This document shows, one piece after another, positions 48,889 to 57,724 of a DNA stretch of 64,000 bases. Location of the stretch: NCBI GenBank assembly GCA_023229385.1, contig JALNZI010000002.1, forward strand, positions 100,630-164,629. The letters are read 5' to 3'. A program made the translations under genes and the position numbers. Under the pieces are notes generated by a model. It was not told where the DNA came from, made no database searches, and saw nothing but the letters and a program-made list of their open reading frames with translations. Source of the DNA: Candidatus Omnitrophota bacterium. Lineage in GTDB: Bacteria > Omnitrophota > Gorgyraeia > Gygaellales > Profunditerraquicolaceae. Within the stretch, counting starts at the first letter, position 1. Each line of letters opens with the position of its first letter.

Positions 48889-51029
48889 TTTTTAGTTATT
48901 GGTTTACCACTTGCTTTTTTTACAACATCTATCTTATTTGCACCCGTAGATTTATTGGTCAATCCAGCACCAAAAGGATCACTAGAAGATAAGTATAAAA
49001 TTTCTGGAATATTTTCCCAGGGCTTTCGTCCATAAGACAAATGTAAAGTAGTTTCAAATCTATTGCCAAATGAAAGTGAGTGATCTACACTTTCTACATA
49101 ATAAATCATATTACGAATGGGTATATAAATAGGATAACCAGGAGGCAGCTCAGCCCTACCTGTTATAGTAATTTGTCCTGTTCTATTTTCTGCCATCATC
49201 TTTTGCAAAAGATTTTTGGCATACATTTGTAGAACTTTTTGATTTTTTTCTATCATGTCCAAATTTGCCTGTTTTCCAGTATTATCAACATAAGTACCTT
49301 TAGTATTAATCAAGGGGTTACTATATGTAAAAATTCTTTGACCATACTGCAGCATAATATTTTCATCTTTAAAGGTAGCAGTATAGGGGGATAACTGACC
49401 TATATCTGTTCCTGCAAATTCCCAATCTGGCTCTGTACTAACAGTAACGGAGCTAAAAACTTTTGCATCATCCTCTATAAAACCATAACTAATTATATCC
49501 TCTGTTCTGATTATAAATATTTCAGGATTTTCTGCAGTTAATATATGTGTGTTATTGTATCTAGGAGGACAATACCACACCTCTCCATCCCTATCTGCAT
49601 AAAACGTAAAAGCAGTATCTTCTGCTATTTGATAAACAACATCTCTTTTTACTTTAAATTCATTCTGGTAAAGTTGGTAATTTCCACTATTAAATGCTTT
49701 TTCATAAGCCCTAAATCCCTCAATATTTCCACCATGAATAAAGGGATTTATGATATGGACTTTTGTAGGAGAAAATAGTTCACCTAAAATATCTTTAAAA
49801 GATGCAAGAATTGCATTTGATTTACCAGTTCTTATACCCGATAATTCAGAATCCTTTGACAACCTTAATAGTTTTGTTTTAACATCTATTACATAAGTAG
49901 AAGGCTTTTCCTTTGAATTAGTTTTTGCAAGTTCATAACTACCAGTACGTTTTATATTATAAGTACCCCCAGCACTTCTAATTTCACCCCCCACAGTTAA
50001 AAATTTTACAATTTCCGGGGGGTTTAAACCCTTAAGAATGTCTGTGTAAAGTGTAATTACATCATCCGTAGACCTATCAAGATCTACATTTCTATTTGCA
50101 TCCAAAGAGGGATTAACATTTACAACAGACAATCGCATCATCTTTGTAACGTCTTCCCCCTGAATAGTGACAGTATTATTGTTTTCTGAATAACCCTGTT
50201 GTACTGTATTAACAAAACCCGTAAAAACTCTAATTAATTCTCTACCTGCATTATCTTTTGCTGTGGATTCCGATTTACCTGTTTCAAATCTTTTGGACAT
50301 AAAAATTACAATTCTGTCCATAGGATTGATTCTGCACTTACCCTTTAAAAATAGCTTAGTGTCTTCACCCTGCTCTTCTATATCTCTATATTTTGTATTA
50401 AAATCACTATTTTTACTCTTATGAATAGTAAACTCTCTAGGTTTATCACTTGGATTCTCTTTACTAACAACATCATAGGTTGCCACATCACCATCAATGG
50501 AATTTAAAAAATCATTTATATCTGCTTCTACTCCTGCAGGGGCTACTTTTATAATTTCTCCACTATATGTAAAAGCCCAACACTCTACAATATTATTTTG
50601 TAAATCCCTACGAAAATATACTGGGTAACGACCCTTTTCATCTTCTATAGAGGCGTGTGCAAAATTTAGCCAAGCATTTTCTCCAGTATCATAGCCATCA
50701 AATTCATAATAATTTGCACCCATAAAATTAACTTTAGGTATATCCGTAGCAGCATCCTTAGTTTGGTTTTTGCTATAGGTATAAAGATCACCTATCTCTT
50801 TTACAGGATCATCAGGCAGTATAAATTTATTTGCTGTATCTGATAAGGTTATATTAAATGTTCCTGGACTATTAGCCACTGTTAAATTTACTGATATCGA
50901 TGTAATTTCTCGTAAAGATCCCTGTGTATTACTAAATACCATAGCCTGAGATTCATCAATTTGAGTTGATTGAAACCCAGGAACAATTACAACCATACAA
51001 TCGGGATAAAAATGTTTAGTGACTACCAT
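48885..51029 (-). CDS. Baseplate hub / tail protein (gp27/late-control-D-like)
   Basis: A 714-residue protein. The N-terminal half has REITSISVNLTVANSPGTFN and FTGFVNTVQQGYSENNNTVT then IQGEDVTKMMRLSVVN, the pattern of phage hub proteins in which an inserted barrel carries G-x-D. The later segment FTFYADRDGEVWYCPPRYNN and GRAELPPGYPIYIPIRNMIY are also typical. It forms the central hub connecting tube and spike. It precedes the amidase gene with an ATGA overlap. Confidence 0.75.
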   Translation of the reverse strand: MVVTKHFYPDCMVVIVPGFQSTQIDESQAMVFSNTQGSLREITSISVNLTVANSPGTFNITLSDTANKFILPDDPVKEIGDLYTYSKNQTKDAATDIPKVNFMGANYYEFDGYDTGENAWLNFAHASIEDEKGRYPVYFRRDLQNNIVECWAFTYSGEIIKVAPAGVEADINDFLNSIDGDVATYDVVSKENPSDKPREFTIHKSKNSDFNTKYRDIEEQGEDTKLFLKGKCRINPMDRIVIFMSKRFETGKSESTAKDNAGRELIRVFTGFVNTVQQGYSENNNTVTIQGEDVTKMMRLSVVNVNPSLDANRNVDLDRSTDDVITLYTDILKGLNPPEIVKFLTVGGEIRSAGGTYNIKRTGSYELAKTNSKEKPSTYVIDVKTKLLRLSKDSELSGIRTGKSNAILASFKDILGELFSPTKVHIINPFIHGGNIEGFRAYEKAFNSGNYQLYQNEFKVKRDVVYQIAEDTAFTFYADRDGEVWYCPPRYNNTHILTAENPEIFIIRTEDIISYGFIEDDAKVFSSVTVSTEPDWEFAGTDIGQLSPYTATFKDENIMLQYGQRIFTYSNPLINTKGTYVDNTGKQANLDMIEKNQKVLQMYAKNLLQKMMAENRTGQITITGRAELPPGYPIYIPIRNMIYYVESVDHSLSFGNRFETTLHLSYGRKPWENIPEILYLSSSDPFGAGLTNKSTGANKIDVVKKASGKPITKK

Positions 51030-51030
51030 T

Positions 51031-51801
51031 TTAAATCATTATATTATTAGAAATTGCCGAGGTTGTTGATAGTTCTTGCTGGACCTTAAAAGTAAATGAA
51101 AAATCCACAATATAGGGATTTTCAGAAGAAGCCTCGGGTCCAGAAAAATCTGTAAAATAACCTATAAAATATTTATCAAAATAATTCATGCCAAGTAAAA
51201 CAGTATCTGCCTGATTTTTAACATTATGATCACTATCATATAAGGCTTTTAATTGATTTAAACGCTGCCAGGCCAAAGACTGTGTTACATCATCCTCTCT
51301 ACCTAAAGGTCTACCTGGAGAGAGCTGATGCATACCCCCAGACTTTCCCTGCACTCTAACCTCTGTTAAAGCCTCACCCCAATGTTGAATTTCCCAACCC
51401 CCTCGAGTTCTTATTTCTGTTTGCAATTTCCTATATTCCGGAATTATATGCTGTGGGTCTAAATAAAATTCAAATACTTTGGGAATTGCTGCATTATCAT
51501 CTTTATTAGTTTTTGCTTCTGTTCCCAATATATAATAAGTTTTATTATTAAATTTTATATATTTACCCCATGAAGTTGGGCCAAAAACTATAGTTCTTCT
51601 TGATACAAAAGAGGGGCCAGAATACCCCGGCAAATTGCTAGGAGTAAATTCTAACAAATCTTCTACTTGCCCCCTACCCCCATTTATAATATTATTTTCA
51701 CTTATATCAACAAGATACTTGGAGGGGGATAACCTTGAAAAACCTATATTACTACCCTGATTTTTATCTAATCTATATATCCTAAAAGGGATTTTACTCA
51801 T
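51031..51801 (-). CDS. Virion structural protein, baseplate-proximal
   Basis: A 256-residue protein. YLDPQHIIPEYRKLQTEIRT and RGGWEIQHWGEALTEVRVQG are shared with a group of tail proteins in large Gram-positive-type myoviruses; the C-terminal YFIGYFTDFSGPEASSENPY continues that similarity. Exact role unknown; position between the hub and the HAD-GNAT gene places it in baseplate or tail-tip assembly. Confidence 0.62.
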   Translation of the reverse strand: MSKIPFRIYRLDKNQGSNIGFSRLSPSKYLVDISENNIINGGRGQVEDLLEFTPSNLPGYSGPSFVSRRTIVFGPTSWGKYIKFNNKTYYILGTEAKTNKDDNAAIPKVFEFYLDPQHIIPEYRKLQTEIRTRGGWEIQHWGEALTEVRVQGKSGGMHQLSPGRPLGREDDVTQSLAWQRLNQLKALYDSDHNVKNQADTVLLGMNYFDKYFIGYFTDFSGPEASSENPYIVDFSFTFKVQQELSTTSAISNNIMI

Positions 51802-51814
51802 TTAATATTCCAAA

Positions 51815-52969
51815 TTAATTAAAGTTCAAAGACATAATTATACTATCATAATTTAATTCATTACTTTGCTTACTTTTTCTTCTATCATAAATATTTACAT
51901 AGTTAGGATTACCTTGAAGAGATTTATAGTATTGCATTGTAGACCAACCCCCATTACTTTCTGTATATGTATCTGTAGTATAATTACCCCTACCAAATTT
52001 ATTATCCATAGCTTGAGTTATAAAATCTTGTAGTTTTTTTGCAAGACCTTTACCTCTATATCTTGGAATAACATAAAGAAAGCCTATAATAACTTGTGGT
52101 CTTCTTTGTATGTCCCGTTCTCTTTCTGTAGTATATTTATTAGCAGGCAATGCTTCTTTTACAGGATTTTCAACGGGATCTAAACCATATGAAGGAGTTT
52201 CACTAAGCCATATAGCCCTACTAAAAAATTGTTGAAAACCAACGTCCATATTATCTATACTAACTACAGCAGCCTCACCTATAGACTTATAAAATAAATC
52301 TCTATTATATAAGTCTTTTTCAGGTATGGGCATATGATCCACAGGGATATAATCATCCCCCCACCCAACATATCTAACGTTAATAGTCTCTTTTACGTTA
52401 ATTGAAAATTTTAAATCTGAAAACCTTAAACTTGCTTCTTTTTTAGGCATTAATAGTATATTCCAATTTTGAAAAGATTGTCGGGGTAAAACATCAATAT
52501 CATCTCTTTGCATAACAGATTGTAGTTGTGTATTATCATCATCTATAAACAATGTAGTTCCTAAAGGCTTGCAATACTCTTGTTTATCAATTCCAGCTTT
52601 TAAGACTACCTCATAATTAAAGTATTGGTATAAACCAAATTTCTTTAAAATCATAATTGAGGGTTGAGCATCAAAAGGTCTATTAATTTTTTCTCCTCTA
52701 CTTACTATGCCCATATTTTTATCTTCTTGATCTAATATTTTTAATATTTCTGCAACACCCTCTTGAAGCTCTATAATATTACCTTTTATATCCTGAAGAA
52801 CCCCTATAGATATAAGTTTATAGGGTGGCTCCGTTTCATATGCACCCATTCTATTTCCATTTGATGCAGAGCAATTCCAGATAGTATTATCTAGATCGAA
52901 GATAACCGTGTCGTAGGGCTCAAAAATAGTATGTTCTAGTGTCTTATCCAAAAATTTTGTGATATCCAT
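51815..52969 (-). CDS. HAD-phosphatase + GNAT acetyltransferase fusion
   Basis: A 384-residue two-domain protein inside the tail module. Residues 15-180 are a HAD of MDP-1/HAD-IIIC type: VIFDLDNTIWN (D25, D27), GIVSRG (motif II), and TLFIDDDNTQLQSV (motif IV, 139-152). Residues about 230-380 carry a GNAT core: VIIGFLYVIPRYRGKGLAKK (293-312, acyl-CoA loop R-x-x-G-x-G/A). The pair recalls FkbH-type proteins (HAD + GNAT) that load glyceryl onto carriers, but there is no other polyketide gene here. Probably not a virion part; substrate unknown. It overlaps the upstream gene by 26 bases. Confidence 0.75.
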   Translation of the reverse strand: MDITKFLDKTLEHTIFEPYDTVIFDLDNTIWNCSASNGNRMGAYETEPPYKLISIGVLQDIKGNIIELQEGVAEILKILDQEDKNMGIVSRGEKINRPFDAQPSIMILKKFGLYQYFNYEVVLKAGIDKQEYCKPLGTTLFIDDDNTQLQSVMQRDDIDVLPRQSFQNWNILLMPKKEASLRFSDLKFSINVKETINVRYVGWGDDYIPVDHMPIPEKDLYNRDLFYKSIGEAAVVSIDNMDVGFQQFFSRAIWLSETPSYGLDPVENPVKEALPANKYTTERERDIQRRPQVIIGFLYVIPRYRGKGLAKKLQDFITQAMDNKFGRGNYTTDTYTESNGGWSTMQYYKSLQGNPNYVNIYDRRKSKQSNELNYDSIIMSLNFN

Positions 52970-53618
52970 ATTGAGTTACATATAAAGTATGATCTTCTCT
53001 ATTAGCAATATATTTGTATTGTGCCATAAAAATTAAAGCCTTAGAAATTCTTTGCCTAATTTCATCTCTATGTTGCTGCATTTTTTGAACATCACTTCCA
53101 AAATCATTTTTTAAAGATTGATTTGTGGCATAATCTAAAAAATTTACCCACCTAAAGGTTTTGGTTTTTAGAAGGTTCTTAGCTATCATAGTTGGAACTT
53201 CCCCAAATTGAGATAAGGCATCACTTTCTTTATCCTCTGGAGTTGTTGGCTCATTTTCTGTTTTATTTTCTGTATTGGTATTATCATTATCTGAAATATT
53301 TTGAGAAACATCATTAAATTGAATATCTTTTTTTACATAAAAGTATTGGCCCCCACCCGTGGGATCATCTTTTAATATATCAATAACCCATCCTCCCTGT
53401 TCAGACTCTATAACAATGCCCCCACTATACCTATCATAATTCCCAATCATTTTATATTCTTTATTTGCTATAAACAATAATTTATTTTTTGAATAAAGAT
53501 TTTTTGTAGTATAAAGCAAATCCCCCACTTTAATAGCCTTACTTTTGATTATTTCAGAAGTAAGGGCAGTATCTGAAAATACAATAAATGATTGTCTCCA
53601 ATTAAATTTATCTAACAT
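52944..53618 (-). CDS. Unknown tail-module protein
   Basis: A 224-residue protein. An N-terminal beta-rich part (residues 1-95) is joined to a disordered, Asn/Glu/Thr-rich linker (NISDNDNTNTENKTENEPTT, about 107-126) and a helical C-terminus (DVQKMQQHRDEIRQRISKAL). No family recognised. Position next to the tape measure suggests a tail-tip or assembly role. Confidence 0.58.
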   Translation of the reverse strand: MLDKFNWRQSFIVFSDTALTSEIIKSKAIKVGDLLYTTKNLYSKNKLLFIANKEYKMIGNYDRYSGGIVIESEQGGWVIDILKDDPTGGGQYFYVKKDIQFNDVSQNISDNDNTNTENKTENEPTTPEDKESDALSQFGEVPTMIAKNLLKTKTFRWVNFLDYATNQSLKNDFGSDVQKMQQHRDEIRQRISKALIFMAQYKYIANREDHTLYVTQYGYHKIFG

Positions 53619-53633
53619 AAAAACTCCACAATA

Positions 53634-55868
53634 TTATCCTATTTTAGCTTGCATTACTGATTCAGAACTACCACTTAATATCCTTAATGTTTGTTGATTG
53701 CCCTGCGTAATAGAGCCTTTATCCATAAGCTGCCCTGACTCACCATTGTAAATATAAACCATTAATTTACTAGCTTTTTCCAAATCTTTCATTTGATCTT
53801 CATCTACTTTTTGTCCATATTGATCAACCCAATCTTTCCCATTCCAAGTCTGTTTCATCTCAGTTCTTTTATTAAAATTGTCTATCATCTTCTTACTATA
53901 CAAGTCATTCTCTGATTTTTTTATTTTATCCAAATCTATTTTTGCGCGACTTGTATCTGTAGCCCAGCCCCCATCACCATTTAATACATGTTTTAAAGCT
54001 TGGTATGTTCCAGCCCCCGCGACTCCAACACTCTCTTCTATAGTAGATAAAATATCAAGTGGATTGTATGGATTTTTACCAATTTTTAAATCATGTAACT
54101 TTTTTCGCATTAAATAGGAATTACCTGCTGATGAATTAGCTAATCCCATTTCTTTATTTGCCTCATATATATCATACCCAACAATTCCAGCCTCAATTGG
54201 CCAAGCGGCTTTACCTACAATTTTACCAGCCCAACCTAGGGAGCGTCCAACCCAACCTAGTTTTGATAATAGTCCAGCAGCCTCACCAATTTTACCAGCT
54301 GAAGCCACCTCTCCTGCAGAATTAAGAACCTTCCAAGTTTCAGAGGATTTGCCAGCCACTGATACCGCATCACTGATATCTTTTGCACCCGACATACCCT
54401 TCATTAGCTTTCTATTTAAAAGATAGGGTATAACATATTGTGCAGCTGTTGCGGCCCCCTCTACACCTAAACCTATAGATTGCTCAACTACTGGGCTAAA
54501 ATTACCGAAAGTACTTGTTAATAAGTTGTGGTAGCCTTGTTCCGCCCTAGCTCTGTAATCTGGAATACTATAATTTTGTTTAGCATTGTAATCTAACTTT
54601 TGTTCAAGCCCTGTCATTCCAGTATTAACTTTGGTCATATTTGTAATAAAATCCTGTACTTCCGGATTTAATAATTTAAAAGCCTCACCAAAATCCTTTA
54701 TGCCAACTATTTGCTGAGCAGCGTCAGCATCTATACCAGTTATGCTAGATAGTAAAGCTCTTCTTTGTGTTGTTACAGCACTAGGATTTTTAAAGAACTG
54801 ATTTTCGGAGGCTGTTTCTATTTTTTGAAGTAGCATAGCGTTCTGAATGGGATCTTTAGTGCTATATCCTTTTGGTACTGATACACCAAATAGTTCCGCA
54901 GCTTTTAAAAATACTAGTGGATCAGCTCCAGGAATCATAGGCTTAACAGCGGCTTTAGCAATCTCTGATGCTGTACCAATCCCAAGCCCATTCACACCTC
55001 CCGACATACTTGCAAATTTTACAGCATCTTTCATTGCAGTTTCATACGAAGTATACTGATGACTAGACAACAATATATCTGCTATATTAGTAAGGTTACT
55101 AATGCCCTCACCAGCATTTGCAGAACTTCCAGCAAATGTGCCTATATTCTCTTTATTATGCATTAAATTGGCAAGGTTTCTTTGAATATTTATTATACTG
55201 CTTATGTTTTTGGTACCAGCAAACCCTGGATATCTTGCTCTTAATGCTAAAGCTCTTGAGGCAAAATTTGTATCGGTGCCACTAGAACCATAAAGACCTG
55301 TAATTCTTGCCATCTCCTGTTGGTCTTTAATATTAGTGCTTAAACCACCCTCCCTTCGCATTTCACCATATAAACGTTGATAAGCCTGCTGCATTTGATC
55401 TACTGTTCTTACATTGTAGGAGCTTAAAAAATCACCCCGCATACCCGCCATATATTTTGCAGAACCCCAGGCAGTTACAGAACCCCCGGGCATATTATTA
55501 AGATTAGTAAAACCCCCCATTAGGGATGCAGTCTCTCTTAATTTTAAATTGGCAGAGGCTACGGAATTAGCAAAGGATCCAAATACAACAGCAAGTTGTG
55601 TAATTCTAGCAGTTTTACCAACTATTTTCTCAAGTTCTTCTGCGTTTTCAGTAGTTAATCTTTTTGAGTCTCTTAAAACTGAAATATAGTGCTGTCGTAT
55701 TGTATGAGACAATCTTAAAAATACTGCACCCGACATTACAGGACTTTGTGCAATAGTATTAATAACATTTCCAAAATCTTGTAAAATTGAGGTAGCTGCA
55801 AGAAGTTTTGTTGAGGCATCCCCAGTTACTTGTTCTGCCTGCTCAATATTTTTATTTAAATCCGCCAT
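53634..55868 (-). CDS. Tail tape measure protein
   Basis: A 744-residue, mainly helical protein in the canonical place between the tail chaperones and the baseplate genes. Features are long helices (AEELEKIVGKTARITQLAVV), Gly/Ala-rich membrane-like segments (GLGVEGAATAAQYVIPYLLN; EAGIVGYDIYEANKEMG) and a low content of conserved motifs. It sets tail length; at about 1.5 angstrom per residue this would be near 110 nm (general rule, rough). One ILSGSSES near the C-terminus. Confidence 0.78.
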   Translation of the reverse strand: MADLNKNIEQAEQVTGDASTKLLAATSILQDFGNVINTIAQSPVMSGAVFLRLSHTIRQHYISVLRDSKRLTTENAEELEKIVGKTARITQLAVVFGSFANSVASANLKLRETASLMGGFTNLNNMPGGSVTAWGSAKYMAGMRGDFLSSYNVRTVDQMQQAYQRLYGEMRREGGLSTNIKDQQEMARITGLYGSSGTDTNFASRALALRARYPGFAGTKNISSIINIQRNLANLMHNKENIGTFAGSSANAGEGISNLTNIADILLSSHQYTSYETAMKDAVKFASMSGGVNGLGIGTASEIAKAAVKPMIPGADPLVFLKAAELFGVSVPKGYSTKDPIQNAMLLQKIETASENQFFKNPSAVTTQRRALLSSITGIDADAAQQIVGIKDFGEAFKLLNPEVQDFITNMTKVNTGMTGLEQKLDYNAKQNYSIPDYRARAEQGYHNLLTSTFGNFSPVVEQSIGLGVEGAATAAQYVIPYLLNRKLMKGMSGAKDISDAVSVAGKSSETWKVLNSAGEVASAGKIGEAAGLLSKLGWVGRSLGWAGKIVGKAAWPIEAGIVGYDIYEANKEMGLANSSAGNSYLMRKKLHDLKIGKNPYNPLDILSTIEESVGVAGAGTYQALKHVLNGDGGWATDTSRAKIDLDKIKKSENDLYSKKMIDNFNKRTEMKQTWNGKDWVDQYGQKVDEDQMKDLEKASKLMVYIYNGESGQLMDKGSITQGNQQTLRILSGSSESVMQAKIG

Positions 55869-55869
55869 T

Positions 55870-56514
55870 TTACATTATTACATCCAAATCATCTACTGAT
55901 TTCATATTAGATTCAACCATAGCCTTTTTTTGTTTTTCATAGGCTACGTTTTGATGTTCATTTTTCTTTTGCTTTTCTATATCTCTCCACAGTTGAGGAT
56001 TGATCCAAGGAACTATGCTTTCTCTAACAGCCTCGATTAGTTTAATGTTATCTTCTTTATCCAGCATACTGTTATAAAGTATCCAAAGTTTTTGCTCATC
56101 CAATAAATCCCTTTGAAAGGGCTTAGATGTATTACAAAATAAAGTCCACTTACTTCTTGATAAATTCTTTTTACAAAATTCTTCTGCATTATCCTGTACA
56201 AATTTAGACCACTCTTCTGTAGCTAATTTAAACTCTTTCCAAATAGCTCCGGCAATCCAAAATGATACTTTATTAATTAACTCATTAGACTTACAGCCAA
56301 AGCTTTTTGATAAAATATTTAAAGGCTTATCATTACTGTTACTAATTAAAGAAACGGGTAATTTTACTTTTTTAAGTTTATAGTTATATGAATCACGAAA
56401 GGGGCACAAAACTACAATAGGAGCACATCCATCAAGCATAGCTTTTTCAAGATCCGCGTGTGTAAATTTATAATGCTTTGGGGCAGGACTCTCGATGTGT
56501 AGTAAATTCTTCAA
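55870..56514 (-). CDS. Possible tail assembly chaperone, second frame (start uncertain)
   Basis: A frame of about 215 residues overlapping the 3' end of the zinc-finger gene. It has no ATG before residue MLDGCAPIV. It could start at TTG 56514, 10 bases after AAGGAG, or at TTG 56562, or be reached by a +1 shift at CCC-A (56482-56479). Content: KHYKFTHADLEKAMLDGCAP, then a helical C-terminus. The position just upstream of the tape measure is where phages encode paired chaperones by frameshifting. Function inferred from position only. Confidence 0.6.
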   Translation of the reverse strand: MKNLLHIESPAPKHYKFTHADLEKAMLDGCAPIVVLCPFRDSYNYKLKKVKLPVSLISNSNDKPLNILSKSFGCKSNELINKVSFWIAGAIWKEFKLATEEWSKFVQDNAEEFCKKNLSRSKWTLFCNTSKPFQRDLLDEQKLWILYNSMLDKEDNIKLIEAVRESIVPWINPQLWRDIEKQKKNEHQNVAYEKQKKAMVESNMKSVDDLDVIM

Positions 56515-57223
56515 GACTCTCAAGCTCCTTCCCGCATTTACAGATATAATTAGAATAATCAAAAGAGCTTTGATGCTCTTTTAAGACTTTACTTGTTTCA
56601 GTTTTGGTTTCTGAAACAACTTCTTCTGGTTTTATTACTTCTTCAACATCTTGTTCAAAGTCATAATCAGCCTGAATAATTTTATCTTTACAATCTGAGC
56701 AAATAATTTCTGCAATATTATATTTTAAAACAAAAGAGCCCTCTGGAACATTCTCTTCAGTATAAACAGTTCCGCAATAACCACAAGATAGGGTTCCATT
56801 TAACATACGAATTTGCTTTAATTGCAAACCCACATAAACCGAATTTAATCTTTCTAATACAATATCCTCTACACGTTGAATCCAACCCCTCAGGTATTGT
56901 TGCTCAGAAAGCCCAGTTTTATGCTGATCATTATATTTTTTTAATTCCTCTGCAGTAATTAAGGCTTTTTTATCAATAGACCAGATAGACCTTATTAATG
57001 TTTCATGCATAGAAACTATACTACGTGCAGTTTCCGGAATTTCATCACAATATTTTGCTATATCTAAAGTTTCACCCGCATTACAAAGTCTTAAACCAAA
57101 AACTTTGTGTTGCCACTTTGTTGCTTTCCAGTCTCTAAAAGGTTTTATTTCAAATACACTACTCTCACTAGTAATTTGACCCAGCTCCTCCAGCGACATC
57201 AATATGTTATTGATTGGCTCCAT
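56468..57223 (-). CDS. Zinc-finger protein in tail-chaperone position
   Basis: A 251-residue protein with two metal sites: CGYCGTVYTEENVPEG...CSDC (about residues 148-180) and a C-terminal CKC...H...C finger (YICKCGKELESLEEF, THRESC). The helical first 140 residues are followed by an acidic linker. It lies between tail tube and tape measure, where tail assembly chaperones are encoded. In-frame stop is TAA at 56470-56468; the downstream frame continues in +1. AAGGGGATAAAA precedes the ATG. Confidence 0.65.
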   Translation of the reverse strand: MEPINNILMSLEELGQITSESSVFEIKPFRDWKATKWQHKVFGLRLCNAGETLDIAKYCDEIPETARSIVSMHETLIRSIWSIDKKALITAEELKKYNDQHKTGLSEQQYLRGWIQRVEDIVLERLNSVYVGLQLKQIRMLNGTLSCGYCGTVYTEENVPEGSFVLKYNIAEIICSDCKDKIIQADYDFEQDVEEVIKPEEVVSETKTETSKVLKEHQSSFDYSNYICKCGKELESLEEFTTHRESCPKAL

Positions 57224-57236
57224 TTTTATCCCCTTA

Positions 57237-57683
57237 TTAAGCTACAACGATGTATTCTACTTGCAAGGAAACGTTTTCAGATACAGTTATAGTACCCTCT
57301 TGAATAGTCTTTCCTATAGAGGCTATCCAACAGTTATGATATTCTGTAGTTCTAGTTTCCCCATTAGGGCCTATAAGAATTTCAGTAATATTAATAGGAC
57401 TTGTAGCCTTAGATACCTCATCAGCATTACTGATACCCAAAGCCTCCCACAAAGAATTTTCGTAGGTTTCTAATCTATTAATAGATATTGAATAATCACT
57501 ACGACCAGGAACTATCTCAAATGTATCTACAGTACTAGCATTTCTATTAATTTCAAAAATACGCTGTAGCTGTCTATTCATAGCAATAGTCAAAGTTTGA
57601 AGTGTTCCTATAGCCGTTCCATTATTATTTTTAACAGTATAGGCATAGGAAACAACTGTTTTTCTATTTGGAATACTTGCCAT
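57237..57683 (-). CDS. Tail tube protein
   Basis: A 148-residue protein, ASIPNRKTVVSYAYTVKNNN at the N-terminus, with GTLQTLTIAMNRQLQRIFEI and YSISINRLETYENSLWEALG then EYHNCWIASIGKTIQEGTIT. This is the size and pattern of contractile-tail tube (gp19-like) proteins; the gene follows the sheath immediately, the usual order. AAGGAAAAAATAAA precedes the ATG. Confidence 0.78.
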   Translation of the reverse strand: MASIPNRKTVVSYAYTVKNNNGTAIGTLQTLTIAMNRQLQRIFEINRNASTVDTFEIVPGRSDYSISINRLETYENSLWEALGISNADEVSKATSPINITEILIGPNGETRTTEYHNCWIASIGKTIQEGTITVSENVSLQVEYIVVA

Positions 57684-57724
57684 TTTATTTTTTCCTTATA
57701 ATTTAATTTAATTTCTAATTTATA

